Source: Succinimonas amylolytica DSM 2873
Lineage (GTDB): Bacteria; Pseudomonadota; Gammaproteobacteria; Enterobacterales; Succinivibrionaceae
DNA: 59,575 bases
Direction of reading: 5' to 3'
Assembly: GCF_000378405.1 (NCBI RefSeq)
Contig: NZ_KB899641.1
Coordinates: forward strand, 72,823 to 132,397
The first letter of the stretch is position 1. Each line of letters opens with the position of its first letter. The notes below the pieces were generated by a model that worked only from the letters and a program-made list of their open reading frames with translations, was not told where the DNA came from and did no database searches. Position numbers and translations under genes: made by a program. This document shows positions 19,698-28,437 of the stretch, one piece after another.

Positions 19698-19870
19698 CAA
19701 AACGATAAACGCAGAAGTAAATATATCAGCCCTTCCACGCAAACTGTTCCAAAGTAGCCCATCCCTCACTCAGCAGACGCTTATTACTAAGAATTCTGTG
19801 AATCACAGGAGTCATGGACATAGTCCAGTACCTATTAGAGGAATACGCATATTGAGAGGGGGATGCGGAC
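19631..19870 (-). mobile_element. Truncated group II intron (IIC-like) 3' end
   Basis: Minus-strand relic. It contains the last codons of an intron reverse transcriptase (about 19726-19870: SSNRYWTMSMTPVIHRILSN, then KRLLSEGWATLEQFAWKG and stop), then a domain V-VI structure ending CTACCCGAT at 19631. The YWxMSxTPxIxxxLSN pattern is typical of the C-terminus of bacterial intron-encoded proteins. The reverse-transcriptase catalytic part and domains I-III are gone. Directly after the 3' end the minus strand reads TTTTTTT, as expected for IIC introns, which insert behind terminator stems. It is immobile and marks a deletion next to the ATPase/HEPN operon. Confidence 0.75.
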
Positions 19871-19924
19871 AAAAAAGGCCGAAGAAACTACTTGACCCCA
19901 CCGCCATTTACACATAGAGGAAGA

Positions 19925-20109
19925 ATGATTAAGAAAGGGGCCCATGAACAACTTGGACATCCGGAAGAATGGAAATCAAAGCAAAGAGACTGGGGGCCCT
20001 TTGTCGACACTCTCCATGAGCTTTTTGCCGATCTGTTATGAAGTCATTTAGCGGCCTGCGAGCAAGAGTCGCCTACGAACAAGAGAAATGCGCCCAGGCA
20101 AAAGATTAA
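19925..20109 (+). other. Two tiny overlapping frames upstream of the ATPase operon
   Basis: ATG at 19925 opens 38 codons (MIKKGAHEQLGHPEEWKSKQ, then RDWGPFVDTLHELFADLL) whose stop overlaps an ATG at 20038 that opens 23 more (MKSFSGLRARVAYEQEKCAQ, then AKD). The residue mix is protein-like, but no family is recognised. They lie between the intron relic and the ATPase operon and are probably fragments of a lost gene. Confidence 0.25.
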
Positions 20110-20126
20110 AGATACTCTTTTGCCTG
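20095..20126. repeat. 11-bp perfect inverted repeat
   Basis: CAGGCAAAAGA (20095-20105) and TCTTTTGCCTG (20116-20126) with a 10-nt loop, 155 nt before the ATPase operon. No T-run follows on either side, so it may be an operator or a leftover terminator stem. Confidence 0.45.
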
Positions 20127-20230
20127 ATGAATACAGTAGACAGTTGCCATAATGATCCCAAGCATCTCACATATTAGAAGCGCAGGCATAAGAAGCATCT
20201 GTTGAAACTGCTAAAATGAAAAAGCACTGC

Positions 20231-20257
20231 TTGGCAATGGCTTTAGAAATCTATTAT
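20231..20257 (+). promoter_or_regulatory. Candidate promoter of the ATPase/HEPN operon
   Basis: TTGGCA (20231-20236), a 15-nt spacer and TATTAT (20252-20257), 24 nt before the start codon. The spacer is shorter than the usual 16-18, so this is tentative. Confidence 0.3.
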
Positions 20258-20281
20258 TCCAAATGCATAGGATGACACAGG

Positions 20282-23200
20282 ATGAATAGAGATGACGCTT
20301 TTCTAACGGAGCTTCAGGTTAATGATAAGGTTAAGGTGACCGTAAATTTCTTCGGTCAGGAAATGCCGTTCGAGGGAACCTGTACCGGAAAAACTGATGA
20401 CAAGATCAGCATTCTGACCAATGCTAAACCGGAGCCAGTGGAATTGCCGCTGTCTGCCATTATAGAAGGAAGTATAACAGGTAAAAACAAAATCAATATT
20501 GAAGAATCAGCAGATGACAACACTTTCGAAAATATTGAAATTAAGCACCCTGAAGTAATATATGGCTATTACATTACAGATCTGAACAATGAAGCACAAT
20601 CCGGCAATTACACAAACAACCCAAATGAATTCACTTTATCCAATATTATTACAGCCATCATATTGGCATACAGAGAATTTAGAAGCAACATAATAATTAA
20701 AAACTTATATAATAACAGTGCCTTTGATTTGAATAACGTAGAAACATTTGACAGCTTTTACAAAAACAACAAATCTCAAAACGATGATGTTAATGAATTA
20801 TATAATCAGTATATATCTTCATTAGAAATATTTATAAACAAAGATATCACACATGAATTATTAACTTATTACTTAAAAAATTATTTATCCGATATCTCTT
20901 ACCTTAGCAAATATTGTTATTATTTTTCTTATGATTCAGAAGAAGAAAAATCAGATATAAACGACAGGTACTTTATCTTAATTATAGAACTATTTAAGAT
21001 TATTTTGCTCTATACTTTTGTTTATGACAGCAAACAAGAAGAAAATTTCAAACAATATGTAAATACATTTCACAATTTCTTGTTTATAAAAAATATTATA
21101 TTAAAATCTTTTTTCAAAACAACATTTTATAAAATTATAGATAAATTCGAATACAAACCAGAAATACCACTTCAGCTAATAAGATTCTCAACTCTAATAA
21201 AAGGCATGGCATTTCTAGAAAAAAAAGATAATAATTTATCAGAATTAATTGAAGCATGGTATGAGGAACAGATTACAAAGCATAACCTATTTAATCCAAA
21301 GTTATTAATCGATAATGCTGCTGACATTGTTTCTAACAATCATGTACTAATTCCTATAACATCATTTGATTATTTAACGCAATCAACGAAATACATTCTT
21401 ATTAAATTTATGTATTCACTATATGCAAATGAAGTCGGATTGCTGTACCTTTCAGTATCAAACAAAGAATTGCATAAACGTTTAACCAATTACATCAAAA
21501 GCAAATTCAATTTGGATGAGGATTTAGATTCATCCGTTAAAACCATCTTCAGCCATTTTACCAAAATTGTTAATTGTTTCTTTTTCAATATATTAGAAGT
21601 TTGCAACGCTCTAGTTAACATTATGAGTTATGATAAAGAAAATAAAAAATCATACAGTATCATTAATGAAAAAACAAACTCAATTATACATTTACTAGAA
21701 CATGAAGCAGATAAGTACATAACAGTCACAACAAAATTCAATAACAGACTTAGATTATTTTTTAAAAGATTAGCGTCAATCTCATCACCAATAAACAAAC
21801 TTGATTTTTTAAAAGCAGAAGAACAACTATTACTTAGTTATCAAAATTGCTCAGATCTTATAGAAGCATCGAATGAAGAAATTTTCTCGGAAAGCATTGA
21901 ATTTTATTTAAGTCTTATCAATAAATTTACACATTCTAAAAAAATCACAATATATTTTTATTCAAGATTCACCACAATCATTAATATTTCTGTAATCAAA
22001 CAAGCCATAAGCTTTAACGCTGACCTTGGCCGTATATTCATTCCTTTAGAAATATCCAGTTCAAAACACGTACAAACATCTTATATTACAAAAATACGCA
22101 TACAATCTTCATTATCTGATAAAACAAATAATGATATCAAGACTAATGTAAAGCTCCTGCCTGATGATCGTCTTTTTTATATTGCCGAAATATCTTTTGC
22201 AGATTTTGATTCAGTTCTTAATAACGGCTTTGACATCGATATCACTCTGGAATATAAATTCAAAACCGCCTGGGATTTTGAGAAGTGCGAAACCACCTGG
22301 GAAACTCGGGAAATTTCAGAATCATTCTTCATTCAGGACGAACTTAAACACCTTGCCGAATTCCATGAAATACGAAATCTGTTCCGCGATTACAGCAGCG
22401 GCAGCGTCATCAAAGATGACAGAATGTTCTTCGGTCGTGAGCAGGACATCAAACATGTTATAGAGAACATCCGCGACAAATCGGGACGGATCGTGACGAA
22501 CCGCTGTGTCTGCATTTACGGGCAAACACGCACCGGAAAATCTTCTCTTCTTTACCATATCAAGAAAGGCCTTCAATCCTCCCCCTCTAATATTGTCGTG
22601 GATATAGGCGATATCGGTTCATCCGGAGCCTCGGAGGCCGGAATCAAATACCGCATTCTTAGCTGCCTTCTGGAAGAAATAGAACTTGAGCATGATGACC
22701 TCTGCACTCTTCTCACAGACTCCGGTATCAGCATGACTGCGGATCAGGAACGCAATAAAACCGATGACAGCTATTTCACGGAACAGATCGGCAAAATCCG
22801 TAGCATTCTCAGACGCAAAGCCAAGGATGTCCAGATCATTATCCTTATCGACGAATTTACCTATATCTATGACTGGATCAAAGAGAACAAGCTGTCTGAG
22901 ACTTTCATGAAGTTCTGGAAGGCCTTTATTACCAACTACGATATCTGCGCCATAATAGTCGGCCAGGATCACATGATGAAGTTCATTAACGACCAAAGGT
23001 TCACCAATGCCTTCGGAGCCATCAGAACCTGGGAAGTTAACTACCTAAGGGAACCTGATGCCTGCAAACTGGTAACCATGCCGATTTCTGACAGTCCTGA
23101 TTACGCCGGACAGAACGGCTGCGCAATTCTTCCTGAGGCAGTGAATATGCTTGTAGAAATGACCTCCGGTAGCGCTTACCTTCTCATGAACATCTGCGCG

Positions 23201-23563
23201 GACTTCGTCGATTACCTTAACGAACGGCATGCTTTGACTGCAACCGGCGGTCATGCTGAAGATTTCCTCAGAAGGAACCTCTCCAAGTTTGAGGAACGCT
23301 GGTTTGAACCGCTATTTAACGATAAATCAGATCTGGATTCTGATGCATCCATTACCGCCAACAAGGAGCTTCTCAAAAAGCTGGCTCTAAGCTATTCTGA
23401 GCACTCAGGGGTTCTTCCTGACGAGCTTTCGCTTACTGATCAGGAAAAAGAAAGACTGCAAAGTCTGGAAGCACGCCGGGTATTGGAAATGAATGACGGC
23501 CGCTGGCGGATAACGGTAAGACTTTATGCTGAATGGCTCAGAAACAAGTTCGGGAGCAGGTAA
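20282..23563 (+). CDS. Large P-loop ATPase (STAND/AAA-like), first gene of the two-gene ATPase-HEPN operon
   Basis: A 1093-aa protein of unrecognised overall family. Residues 1-70 look like a small beta barrel (KVKVTVNFFGQEMPFEGTCT). About 90-620 is Asn/Ile/Lys/Tyr-rich and mainly helical, encoded by very AT-rich DNA. The C-terminal part is an ORC/STAND-like ATPase: FFGREQDI (the F-x-GR box, about 722-729), Walker A GQTRTGKSS (747-755), Walker B IIILIDEFTYI (D857, E858), a sensor-like AIIVGQD, then helical and winged-helix-like sequence to the C-terminus (DGRWRITVRLYAEWLRNKFG). AGGA lies nine nt before the ATG. The next gene starts one nt after its stop, so the two are co-translated. By analogy with STAND defence proteins, the long N-terminus may sense or recruit and the ATPase act as a switch. 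That is inference. Confidence 0.75.
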   Translation: MNRDDAFLTELQVNDKVKVTVNFFGQEMPFEGTCTGKTDDKISILTNAKPEPVELPLSAIIEGSITGKNKINIEESADDNTFENIEIKHPEVIYGYYITDLNNEAQSGNYTNNPNEFTLSNIITAIILAYREFRSNIIIKNLYNNSAFDLNNVETFDSFYKNNKSQNDDVNELYNQYISSLEIFINKDITHELLTYYLKNYLSDISYLSKYCYYFSYDSEEEKSDINDRYFILIIELFKIILLYTFVYDSKQEENFKQYVNTFHNFLFIKNIILKSFFKTTFYKIIDKFEYKPEIPLQLIRFSTLIKGMAFLEKKDNNLSELIEAWYEEQITKHNLFNPKLLIDNAADIVSNNHVLIPITSFDYLTQSTKYILIKFMYSLYANEVGLLYLSVSNKELHKRLTNYIKSKFNLDEDLDSSVKTIFSHFTKIVNCFFFNILEVCNALVNIMSYDKENKKSYSIINEKTNSIIHLLEHEADKYITVTTKFNNRLRLFFKRLASISSPINKLDFLKAEEQLLLSYQNCSDLIEASNEEIFSESIEFYLSLINKFTHSKKITIYFYSRFTTIINISVIKQAISFNADLGRIFIPLEISSSKHVQTSYITKIRIQSSLSDKTNNDIKTNVKLLPDDRLFYIAEISFADFDSVLNNGFDIDITLEYKFKTAWDFEKCETTWETREISESFFIQDELKHLAEFHEIRNLFRDYSSGSVIKDDRMFFGREQDIKHVIENIRDKSGRIVTNRCVCIYGQTRTGKSSLLYHIKKGLQSSPSNIVVDIGDIGSSGASEAGIKYRILSCLLEEIELEHDDLCTLLTDSGISMTADQERNKTDDSYFTEQIGKIRSILRRKAKDVQIIILIDEFTYIYDWIKENKLSETFMKFWKAFITNYDICAIIVGQDHMMKFINDQRFTNAFGAIRTWEVNYLREPDACKLVTMPISDSPDYAGQNGCAILPEAVNMLVEMTSGSAYLLMNICADFVDYLNERHALTATGGHAEDFLRRNLSKFEERWFEPLFNDKSDLDSDASITANKELLKKLALSYSEHSGVLPDELSLTDQEKERLQSLEARRVLEMNDGRWRITVRLYAEWLRNKFGSR

Positions 23564-23564
23564 G

Positions 23565-25154
23565 ATGAATAAGGACAACATTTTTGTAATCGGCGGACAG
23601 GTTAAAGGCCGGAGCTTTATTGGACGGAAAGCCCTGCTGACAGAGTTCCGGAGAGACTTTTTGGAATCAGAAAGCCGCAAGGTAGTATCGGTAGTCGGTC
23701 TCTCCCGTTCCGGTAAAACCTCCTTTGTCAAAAACGTTTTTGATAATCAGGTTCCGGACGATGTTTTCTACTGCTATTCGGATCTCTCCGTCTGCAAAAG
23801 CTATTTTGAAATCTGGTATAAGGTGATTTGCGAGCTGGCAGACTTCATTGAGATGCAGGACATTCCGGAAGAACAGGCAAAACACCAGAAGCTTCTTATG
23901 AAAAAGATTCAGGAAATTGCCTCAGCTAAAGAAGCTCCGGATCTTAGCAACGACATAGAGTGGTGCCGGTTCAATGCTCTTGTCATAGCTATCTTCAAGC
24001 TCCTGGCCCGAATGAGCATAAAGTCGATACTGGTATTTGACGAATTTGATCAGGCCCGCAATCTCTTTATCCTTAAAACGCCGGAGTTTGCTCTATTCAG
24101 AACCATATTTTCCGACGGGGACATCAATGTCTTTGCCATCACCATTTCCCGGCGCAAAATACAGACCATTGAAGGCGGCGTTAAGCTGAGTTCTTCAGTT
24201 TCCGGAGTAACTGACATGCGGCCCTTCGTAGGATTCAGCAAGGAGGATTTGGATGAATACTACCAGATTCTCAAAAATGACTACGGTCATGAATGCACCG
24301 CTTCCGAAAAGCAGGAAATCGAATACTATGCCGGAAACCTTCCCTATCTCATGGCTATTATCGGACACAATATCGCCGACACTCTTATGGAAGGAGATAC
24401 CAAACTTAATATCCGCGAAATATTTCAGAACAAATGCAAAACCATCAACGAATATTATGATGCCTGCTTAAAATCATTTGAGACTGAGGATTATCTCAAA
24501 AAAATAATTCCTATTACCATAGGCCCCAATATCGGTCTCACTAAGTATGACATTGATGACTTTAAGAACATCGGCTTAATTCATGTCAGCGATGAACGTT
24601 ATGTCTGCATCTCAGAATATTTTACTGATTATCATCTGACCTCAAAGCTTCTGGAGATTTCTATTTGGGATGAAATCAAGGAATTTGAGAAGACGCTTAA
24701 GAGACTTATTTTTATCGAAACTCCAGGTATCATCCAAAATTATAACCTTGCTCAAAATACGGTTAATAATACCGAACTGGCAGTAGCCAAAAATGCAGGT
24801 ATTTCAGATCAAAGTATGGCACCTTCCAAAAAATTTGCTACTATCAACCGATCAACATTTTATCAGTCAATGACCATACCAATTACTATCAAGATTATCA
24901 AGGGATACTGGGAAGATTTCTTTAAAAAATATTTTAATAATCAATCGGTCTTGGAATTTGATTCCTTCTTTTCAAAAATCATAAAGGCTCGTAACGGTAT
25001 TTCTCATGGCCATGAAGACGAATGCATCACCGATTCCGAAAGAAATGAAATCGACATCCGCTGCAAGGAACTCACAGACATGATAGGTAAAAAGATCTCA
25101 CCGATAACCAAAATGCCAGATGAAAACACCTTTACTCGCCGTCATTATTCATGA
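23565..25154 (+). CDS. P-loop ATPase with C-terminal HEPN-type R-x4-H motif
   Basis: A 529-aa protein, partner of the preceding ATPase. SFIGRKALL (17-25) is the GR box, Walker A GLSRSGKT is at 45-52, Walker B ILVFDEFDQ has D159 and E160, and VFAITISRRKIQTIEG is a sensor-like stretch. Residues 300-400 suggest a winged-helix segment. The last 130 residues form a helical domain containing KARNGISHGHEDE: R476-N-G-I-S-H481, the R-x4-H signature of HEPN ribonucleases. The ATG at 23565 has GGGAGCAGG upstream, inside the end of gene 1. The chromosome-typical G+C of this gene contrasts with the AT-rich half of gene 1. Expected action: RNA cleavage gated by ATPase state. This rests on motif only. Confidence 0.78.
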   Translation: MNKDNIFVIGGQVKGRSFIGRKALLTEFRRDFLESESRKVVSVVGLSRSGKTSFVKNVFDNQVPDDVFYCYSDLSVCKSYFEIWYKVICELADFIEMQDIPEEQAKHQKLLMKKIQEIASAKEAPDLSNDIEWCRFNALVIAIFKLLARMSIKSILVFDEFDQARNLFILKTPEFALFRTIFSDGDINVFAITISRRKIQTIEGGVKLSSSVSGVTDMRPFVGFSKEDLDEYYQILKNDYGHECTASEKQEIEYYAGNLPYLMAIIGHNIADTLMEGDTKLNIREIFQNKCKTINEYYDACLKSFETEDYLKKIIPITIGPNIGLTKYDIDDFKNIGLIHVSDERYVCISEYFTDYHLTSKLLEISIWDEIKEFEKTLKRLIFIETPGIIQNYNLAQNTVNNTELAVAKNAGISDQSMAPSKKFATINRSTFYQSMTIPITIKIIKGYWEDFFKKYFNNQSVLEFDSFFSKIIKARNGISHGHEDECITDSERNEIDIRCKELTDMIGKKISPITKMPDENTFTRRHYS

Positions 25155-25539
25155 TAATACACATATATAACCTTATGCTAAAATCTTGCATCAATTTACA
25201 AAAACACTTTCTATTTAACATATTAGCAACTTTGGCATAAATCAGAGGACTTCATTTGCAGAGCAAATGGTCAATTTGATATATCACAACAGACCATCTC
25301 AGCTATCATTAAATAATAGCCATAAATTCATAACTCGAGTTTCCCACACCTAAAATGACACTTAAAGCTCTAAATCTAAGGCATTGGAGAGAAAAAGAAC
25401 TTAAATGATTGAGATCATAAAAATAGAAAAATATCGACAAATGTTTTAAAAGTCATTATAGAACAATGTTTAGAGCCTTGTTTTTATGATAATGTTTATT
25501 TATCGAAAATTTAAACAAAATAAAAACAAGGCAAGTAAA
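25155..25539. other. AT-rich spacer between the operon and IS debris
   Basis: No gene and no convincing terminator for the ATPase/HEPN operon was seen. The right part probably contains the outer end of the IS4-like element. Its conspicuous inverted repeat at 25475-25532 is listed separately. Confidence 0.35.
25475..25532. repeat. 13-bp inverted repeat ahead of the transposase remnant
   Basis: GCCTTGTTTTTAT (25475-25487) and ATAAAAACAAGGC (25520-25532) are perfectly complementary, with a 32-nt loop, ending 7 nt before the transposase ATG. Hairpins just ahead of IS transposase starts can block translation of read-through mRNA; here that is an inference. Confidence 0.5.
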
Positions 25540-25975
25540 ATGATACAGAAAGACGACATCAAACATAAGGACTATTCTCATTTTTGAGACTTTTTTCACA
25601 AATTAAGATCTCTGGAATCATGAAGAAGCTGGGATTTTATAAGGAGAAGGGGATTCAGCCAGTATCTATGATGCTGCAGTTCCTTATGTCCCTGATGACA
25701 ACCACATCAATACTCAAGTTCATGGCCAGAGGCGGAACTTCAAACAATGATGAAAGGTATTCCAGGAGTGTATTGTACCGGTTTCTCGGAAACCCTTCAT
25801 ACAACAGGCGGGCCTTGCAGATGAGCATTGCTATTATTTTGAGCAAAAAATTTCTGCTCTGACCAAAAACAGGCGTAAGTGCCTGATTGTTGATGATTCT
25901 CTGTATGACCGAGGCAGAAGCAGGCACCCCCAAATGCTGTCCAGAGTTTACGACCATGTCACTCAGAGCTACAGT
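25540..25975 (+). pseudogene. IS4-like transposase, 5' fragment with frameshifts
   Basis: Starts MIQKDDIKHKDYSHF (ATG 25540), shifts frame at once into LRLFSQIKISGIMKKLGFYK and ILKFMARGGTSNNDERYSRS, and shifts again near 25835 into ALTKNRRKCLIVDDSLYDRG and HPQMLSRVYDHVTQSYSLQ. The IVDDSLYDR-x-RS stretch is the first DDE aspartate region of this IS4-type group. The frame ends at about 25975, where an inverted piece of another element begins. Two frameshifts and loss of the remaining DDE region make it dead. Confidence 0.8.
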
Positions 25976-26260
25976 TTACAGCGTATCTGACAGAGCGGGC
26001 GGTTCCGGGAGAATTGCAGTCGCAGCAATAATGCCGGGGTAATACAGTTCAAAATTCTCATTGGGCCACATTGATGAGCTGTCATCATCACAGAGTTTGC
26101 CGATGCATTTCTTTAAGTCCTTATTGTATTTCCTGGCCGGGATATAGGTTGAACTAATGACATGGTAAACATATTTGTTGTCATTACGTTTGAACAGCTT
26201 CGTCCCTTCCGGTATCTTAACCCTAACATTGCTCGGCATACCGTGATATAATTTAGTCAT
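25976..26260 (-). pseudogene. N-terminal piece of an IS-associated protein, inverted
   Basis: A 94-aa minus-strand frame: VKIPEGTKLFKRNDNKYVYHV, DLKKCIGKLCDDDSSSMWPN, ENFELYYP. The layout 'KLFKR..KYVYHV...Y...KKCIGK...P..NFE.YYP' is what I know from N-termini of large bacterial transposases. I suspect it belongs to the same IS66-like element as 26426-27158 but has been flipped. It ends abruptly at the junction with the IS4-like fragment. Its ATG lies inside the 20-bp palindrome at 26241-26285, so the same first seven codons (MTKLYHG) also occur on the opposite strand. Confidence 0.5.
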
Positions 26261-26285
26261 GCTGTATGACTAAATTATATCACGG
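26241..26285. repeat. Perfect 20-bp inverted repeat with 5-nt loop
   Basis: Arms 26241-26260 and 26266-26285 (outer ends CCGTG/CACGG) match at all 20 positions around GCTGT. Each arm encodes MTKLYHG outward from the centre and contains TATAAT-like sequence. It looks like head-to-head duplication of an IS gene's 5' end. Confidence 0.85.
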
Positions 26286-26425
26286 CACCCGACAGGAAAT
26301 CAACAATTATTTTTCGGGCTGGAATGGCTATTTGTAAAGGATGGCGGGGGGCGGTGGGATGTGGTACGATAACTTTGAAATGACGGTGAGGGTGGTTTAG
26401 TCATACTCTGCCAGAGAGTTTAGGC

Positions 26426-27158
26426 TAAAGACGGCGATTCCATCATAATCTCCACTGATGGATGGTATGACGTGGAATGGCTGAAGAATCCGGACGGCAC
26501 ATATAAGGCAAAGCTGGTTGGCTGTCTGGTTCATCTTCGACGATATTTTTACGACATTTACGGGGCCCACCAGAACCACATAGACAAAGAAAGCGAAGAA
26601 TATCAGGTTTCAAAACGTGTGGTTGAGCTTATCGGGGAAGTATTTCACCGGGACAGCGAGTGCAGTACCATCGAGGAACGAACGAAACTGCGGAAAAGTG
26701 ATGATTTCAGGCAGTATTTTGAAGAAATAGGGAAGCTTACAGAAAAACATTTCAAAATCATTTCTGAAAGCGAGTCCCCCAAAGGGATATATACGGAAAA
26801 ATTCATCAAAGCGGTCAAGTACTCTCACAATCAGTGGGAAAAATTCACCAGAATCCTGGAGGACGGCTCTATTCCTCTGGATAACTCGGCCGCCGAGAGA
26901 GCTATTCGTGACTTTGCAGTGCTGAGACATTCAATGCCCAGCGGATTTGGCTCTATTGAGGGAGCTAAGTCTACGGCTGTGTTTTCATCATTTCACGAAA
27001 CCTGCAAAATCCATGGAGTTGATCTGGAAGATTACCTTGAATTTCTGTTCAGATATATGGGTATTCACAGAGACGAACTGAAAGATGAATCGCTGTCTGA
27101 TGAAAGAAGAAATGCTATTCTTGAGCAGGCAATGCCGTGGAAATTTAAGAAGGCCTAA
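26426..27158 (+). pseudogene. IS66-family transposase (TnpC), C-terminal fragment
   Basis: In frame from just after a TAG at about 26423: DGDSIIISTDGWYDVEWLKN, AKLVGCLVHLRRYFYDIYGA, then the IS66 C-terminal signature SIPLDNSAAERAIRDFAVLR, HSMPSGFGSIEGAKSTAVFS and ETCKIHGVDLEDYLEFLFRY. Intact IS66 TnpC is about 500 aa; only the last 240 or so remain. The N-terminal half, including the zinc finger and first catalytic Asp, is missing or inverted (25976-26260). The stop is followed by an imperfect hairpin (AGGCCTAAAGT/ACTTTAGACCT). Confidence 0.85.
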
Positions 27159-27379
27159 AGTGCTGACTTTAGACCTAATACAAAATTTTCTTTTGGGATC
27201 CCGTTACTTAATGTGTCATAATTTCGGGTGCTGGGATCGGGAGCAGCCCCTGTTTTAGGAGTCTGCTTCAATTTATGTTATGTGTAAAAATCGCCGCCGT
27301 GTACCCTGAATCCTGCTATTGCCTGTCCGGCCACGTATGAACACACCGATTTTTACCAATATTCACGGAGAAACAGTTT

Positions 27380-28219
27380 ATGAAAATGTCATTAAATCTT
27401 CTGAAGGCTACTGCACTTGCTGCCTGCGTTTTTCTGCCGGCCGCAGCCACTGCCGACAGCCCTTCCTTCAAAACCGGCCGCTATGCTCTGGGACCAACAT
27501 CCAATCTTAACAGCTTCACCTGTGCCAGCACCGGAGAAGAAGCCTGCAAGGCCCTTTTTCAAATGAAAAGCAAGCTTACAAAAGAAGAGCTTAACCACCT
27601 GAGTGATTCCGGAGAACGGGCCTATCTGGGAGATTTTGTTGTTACCAGGGAAAACGGGGAAGCAGATCTCTATTCCGTAAAGGGGGGAGTATTTGTCGGA
27701 CGTGCCGGAGAATACAGATTTCACTCCAAAGACTCGGACAAGGCTCCATGCCAGCTAGCCAAACCGAATGTACTTGTCTGTTCCGTATACGATGAGGACG
27801 AGGAAACGGAAACCCGGGCAACCCTGACATTCCAGAAAAAGGAAAAGGATAAGGTCGATCTTCAGGTTGAAATTGCCGGAGATTCTGCAGGTGCCTCACC
27901 AGTGATTGAAGAACTGATACGTTTTGTAGATGGTCAGACATTCACCTTCGAAACCGAAGAGGAATACCGGCACGATATGTATATCAGCGCCAAGCTCAAT
28001 TATCTTATGGTTGATGCCAGCCTTAACAAAAAGTGGAAATCGCTGGATAAGAAGGTAAGAGACAAGCTTCTTCCGGAACAGAGAAGCTGGATTGCCGAGA
28101 AGGATCAGGAGTGCGGTGCAGTTACCATGAAGGGTTCCGAGAGCGAGCTGACCGAAATGTACACCTGTCAGAGTAAAATGACCGCAGACAGACTGTATGA
28201 GGAGCTCAGCAATTACTAG
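27380..28219 (+). CDS. Secreted protein with C-terminal LprI-like (DUF1311) domain
   Basis: A 279-aa protein with a signal peptide (MKMSLNLLKATALAACVFLP, cleavage likely after ATA at about 25). The middle holds two Cys pairs and beta-rich sequence of no known family. The last 80 residues (LNYLMVDASLNKKWKSLDKK, LLPEQRSWIAEKDQECG, and a final CQSKMTADRLYEL) match the lysozyme-inhibitor LprI/DUF1311 pattern: D/N-x-x-LN, LxxxQRxWIxxRDxxC. Such domains protect cell-wall targets from lysozyme. GGAG lies 9 nt before the ATG. It stands alone just beyond the IS debris. Confidence 0.75.
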   Translation: MKMSLNLLKATALAACVFLPAAATADSPSFKTGRYALGPTSNLNSFTCASTGEEACKALFQMKSKLTKEELNHLSDSGERAYLGDFVVTRENGEADLYSVKGGVFVGRAGEYRFHSKDSDKAPCQLAKPNVLVCSVYDEDEETETRATLTFQKKEKDKVDLQVEIAGDSAGASPVIEELIRFVDGQTFTFETEEEYRHDMYISAKLNYLMVDASLNKKWKSLDKKVRDKLLPEQRSWIAEKDQECGAVTMKGSESELTEMYTCQSKMTADRLYEELSNY

Positions 28220-28437
28220 TCTGCCCTGTGCGGGGACCGGATATTCCGGGCTTCCGGTTCTGCCCTCTTAAAAATCCCTTTCAGCCGGGCAGTCCGGTCT
28301 CCCGCCAGAAATGCTGCCGGGGTTCAGATTTGCTGAATCGCTTGTCCGGGACGTACTCCAGACATGGTCAGGAAACAGGTACTGACCGGATTTTCGGGGA
28401 TTCTGGAGAATAATACTATTCCCGCCCTCCCAGCCTG

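Noticed and set aside
19675-19917. 80-codon plus-strand frame
   Set aside because: It overlaps intron domain V and the reverse-transcriptase remnant, which explain the sequence on the other strand.
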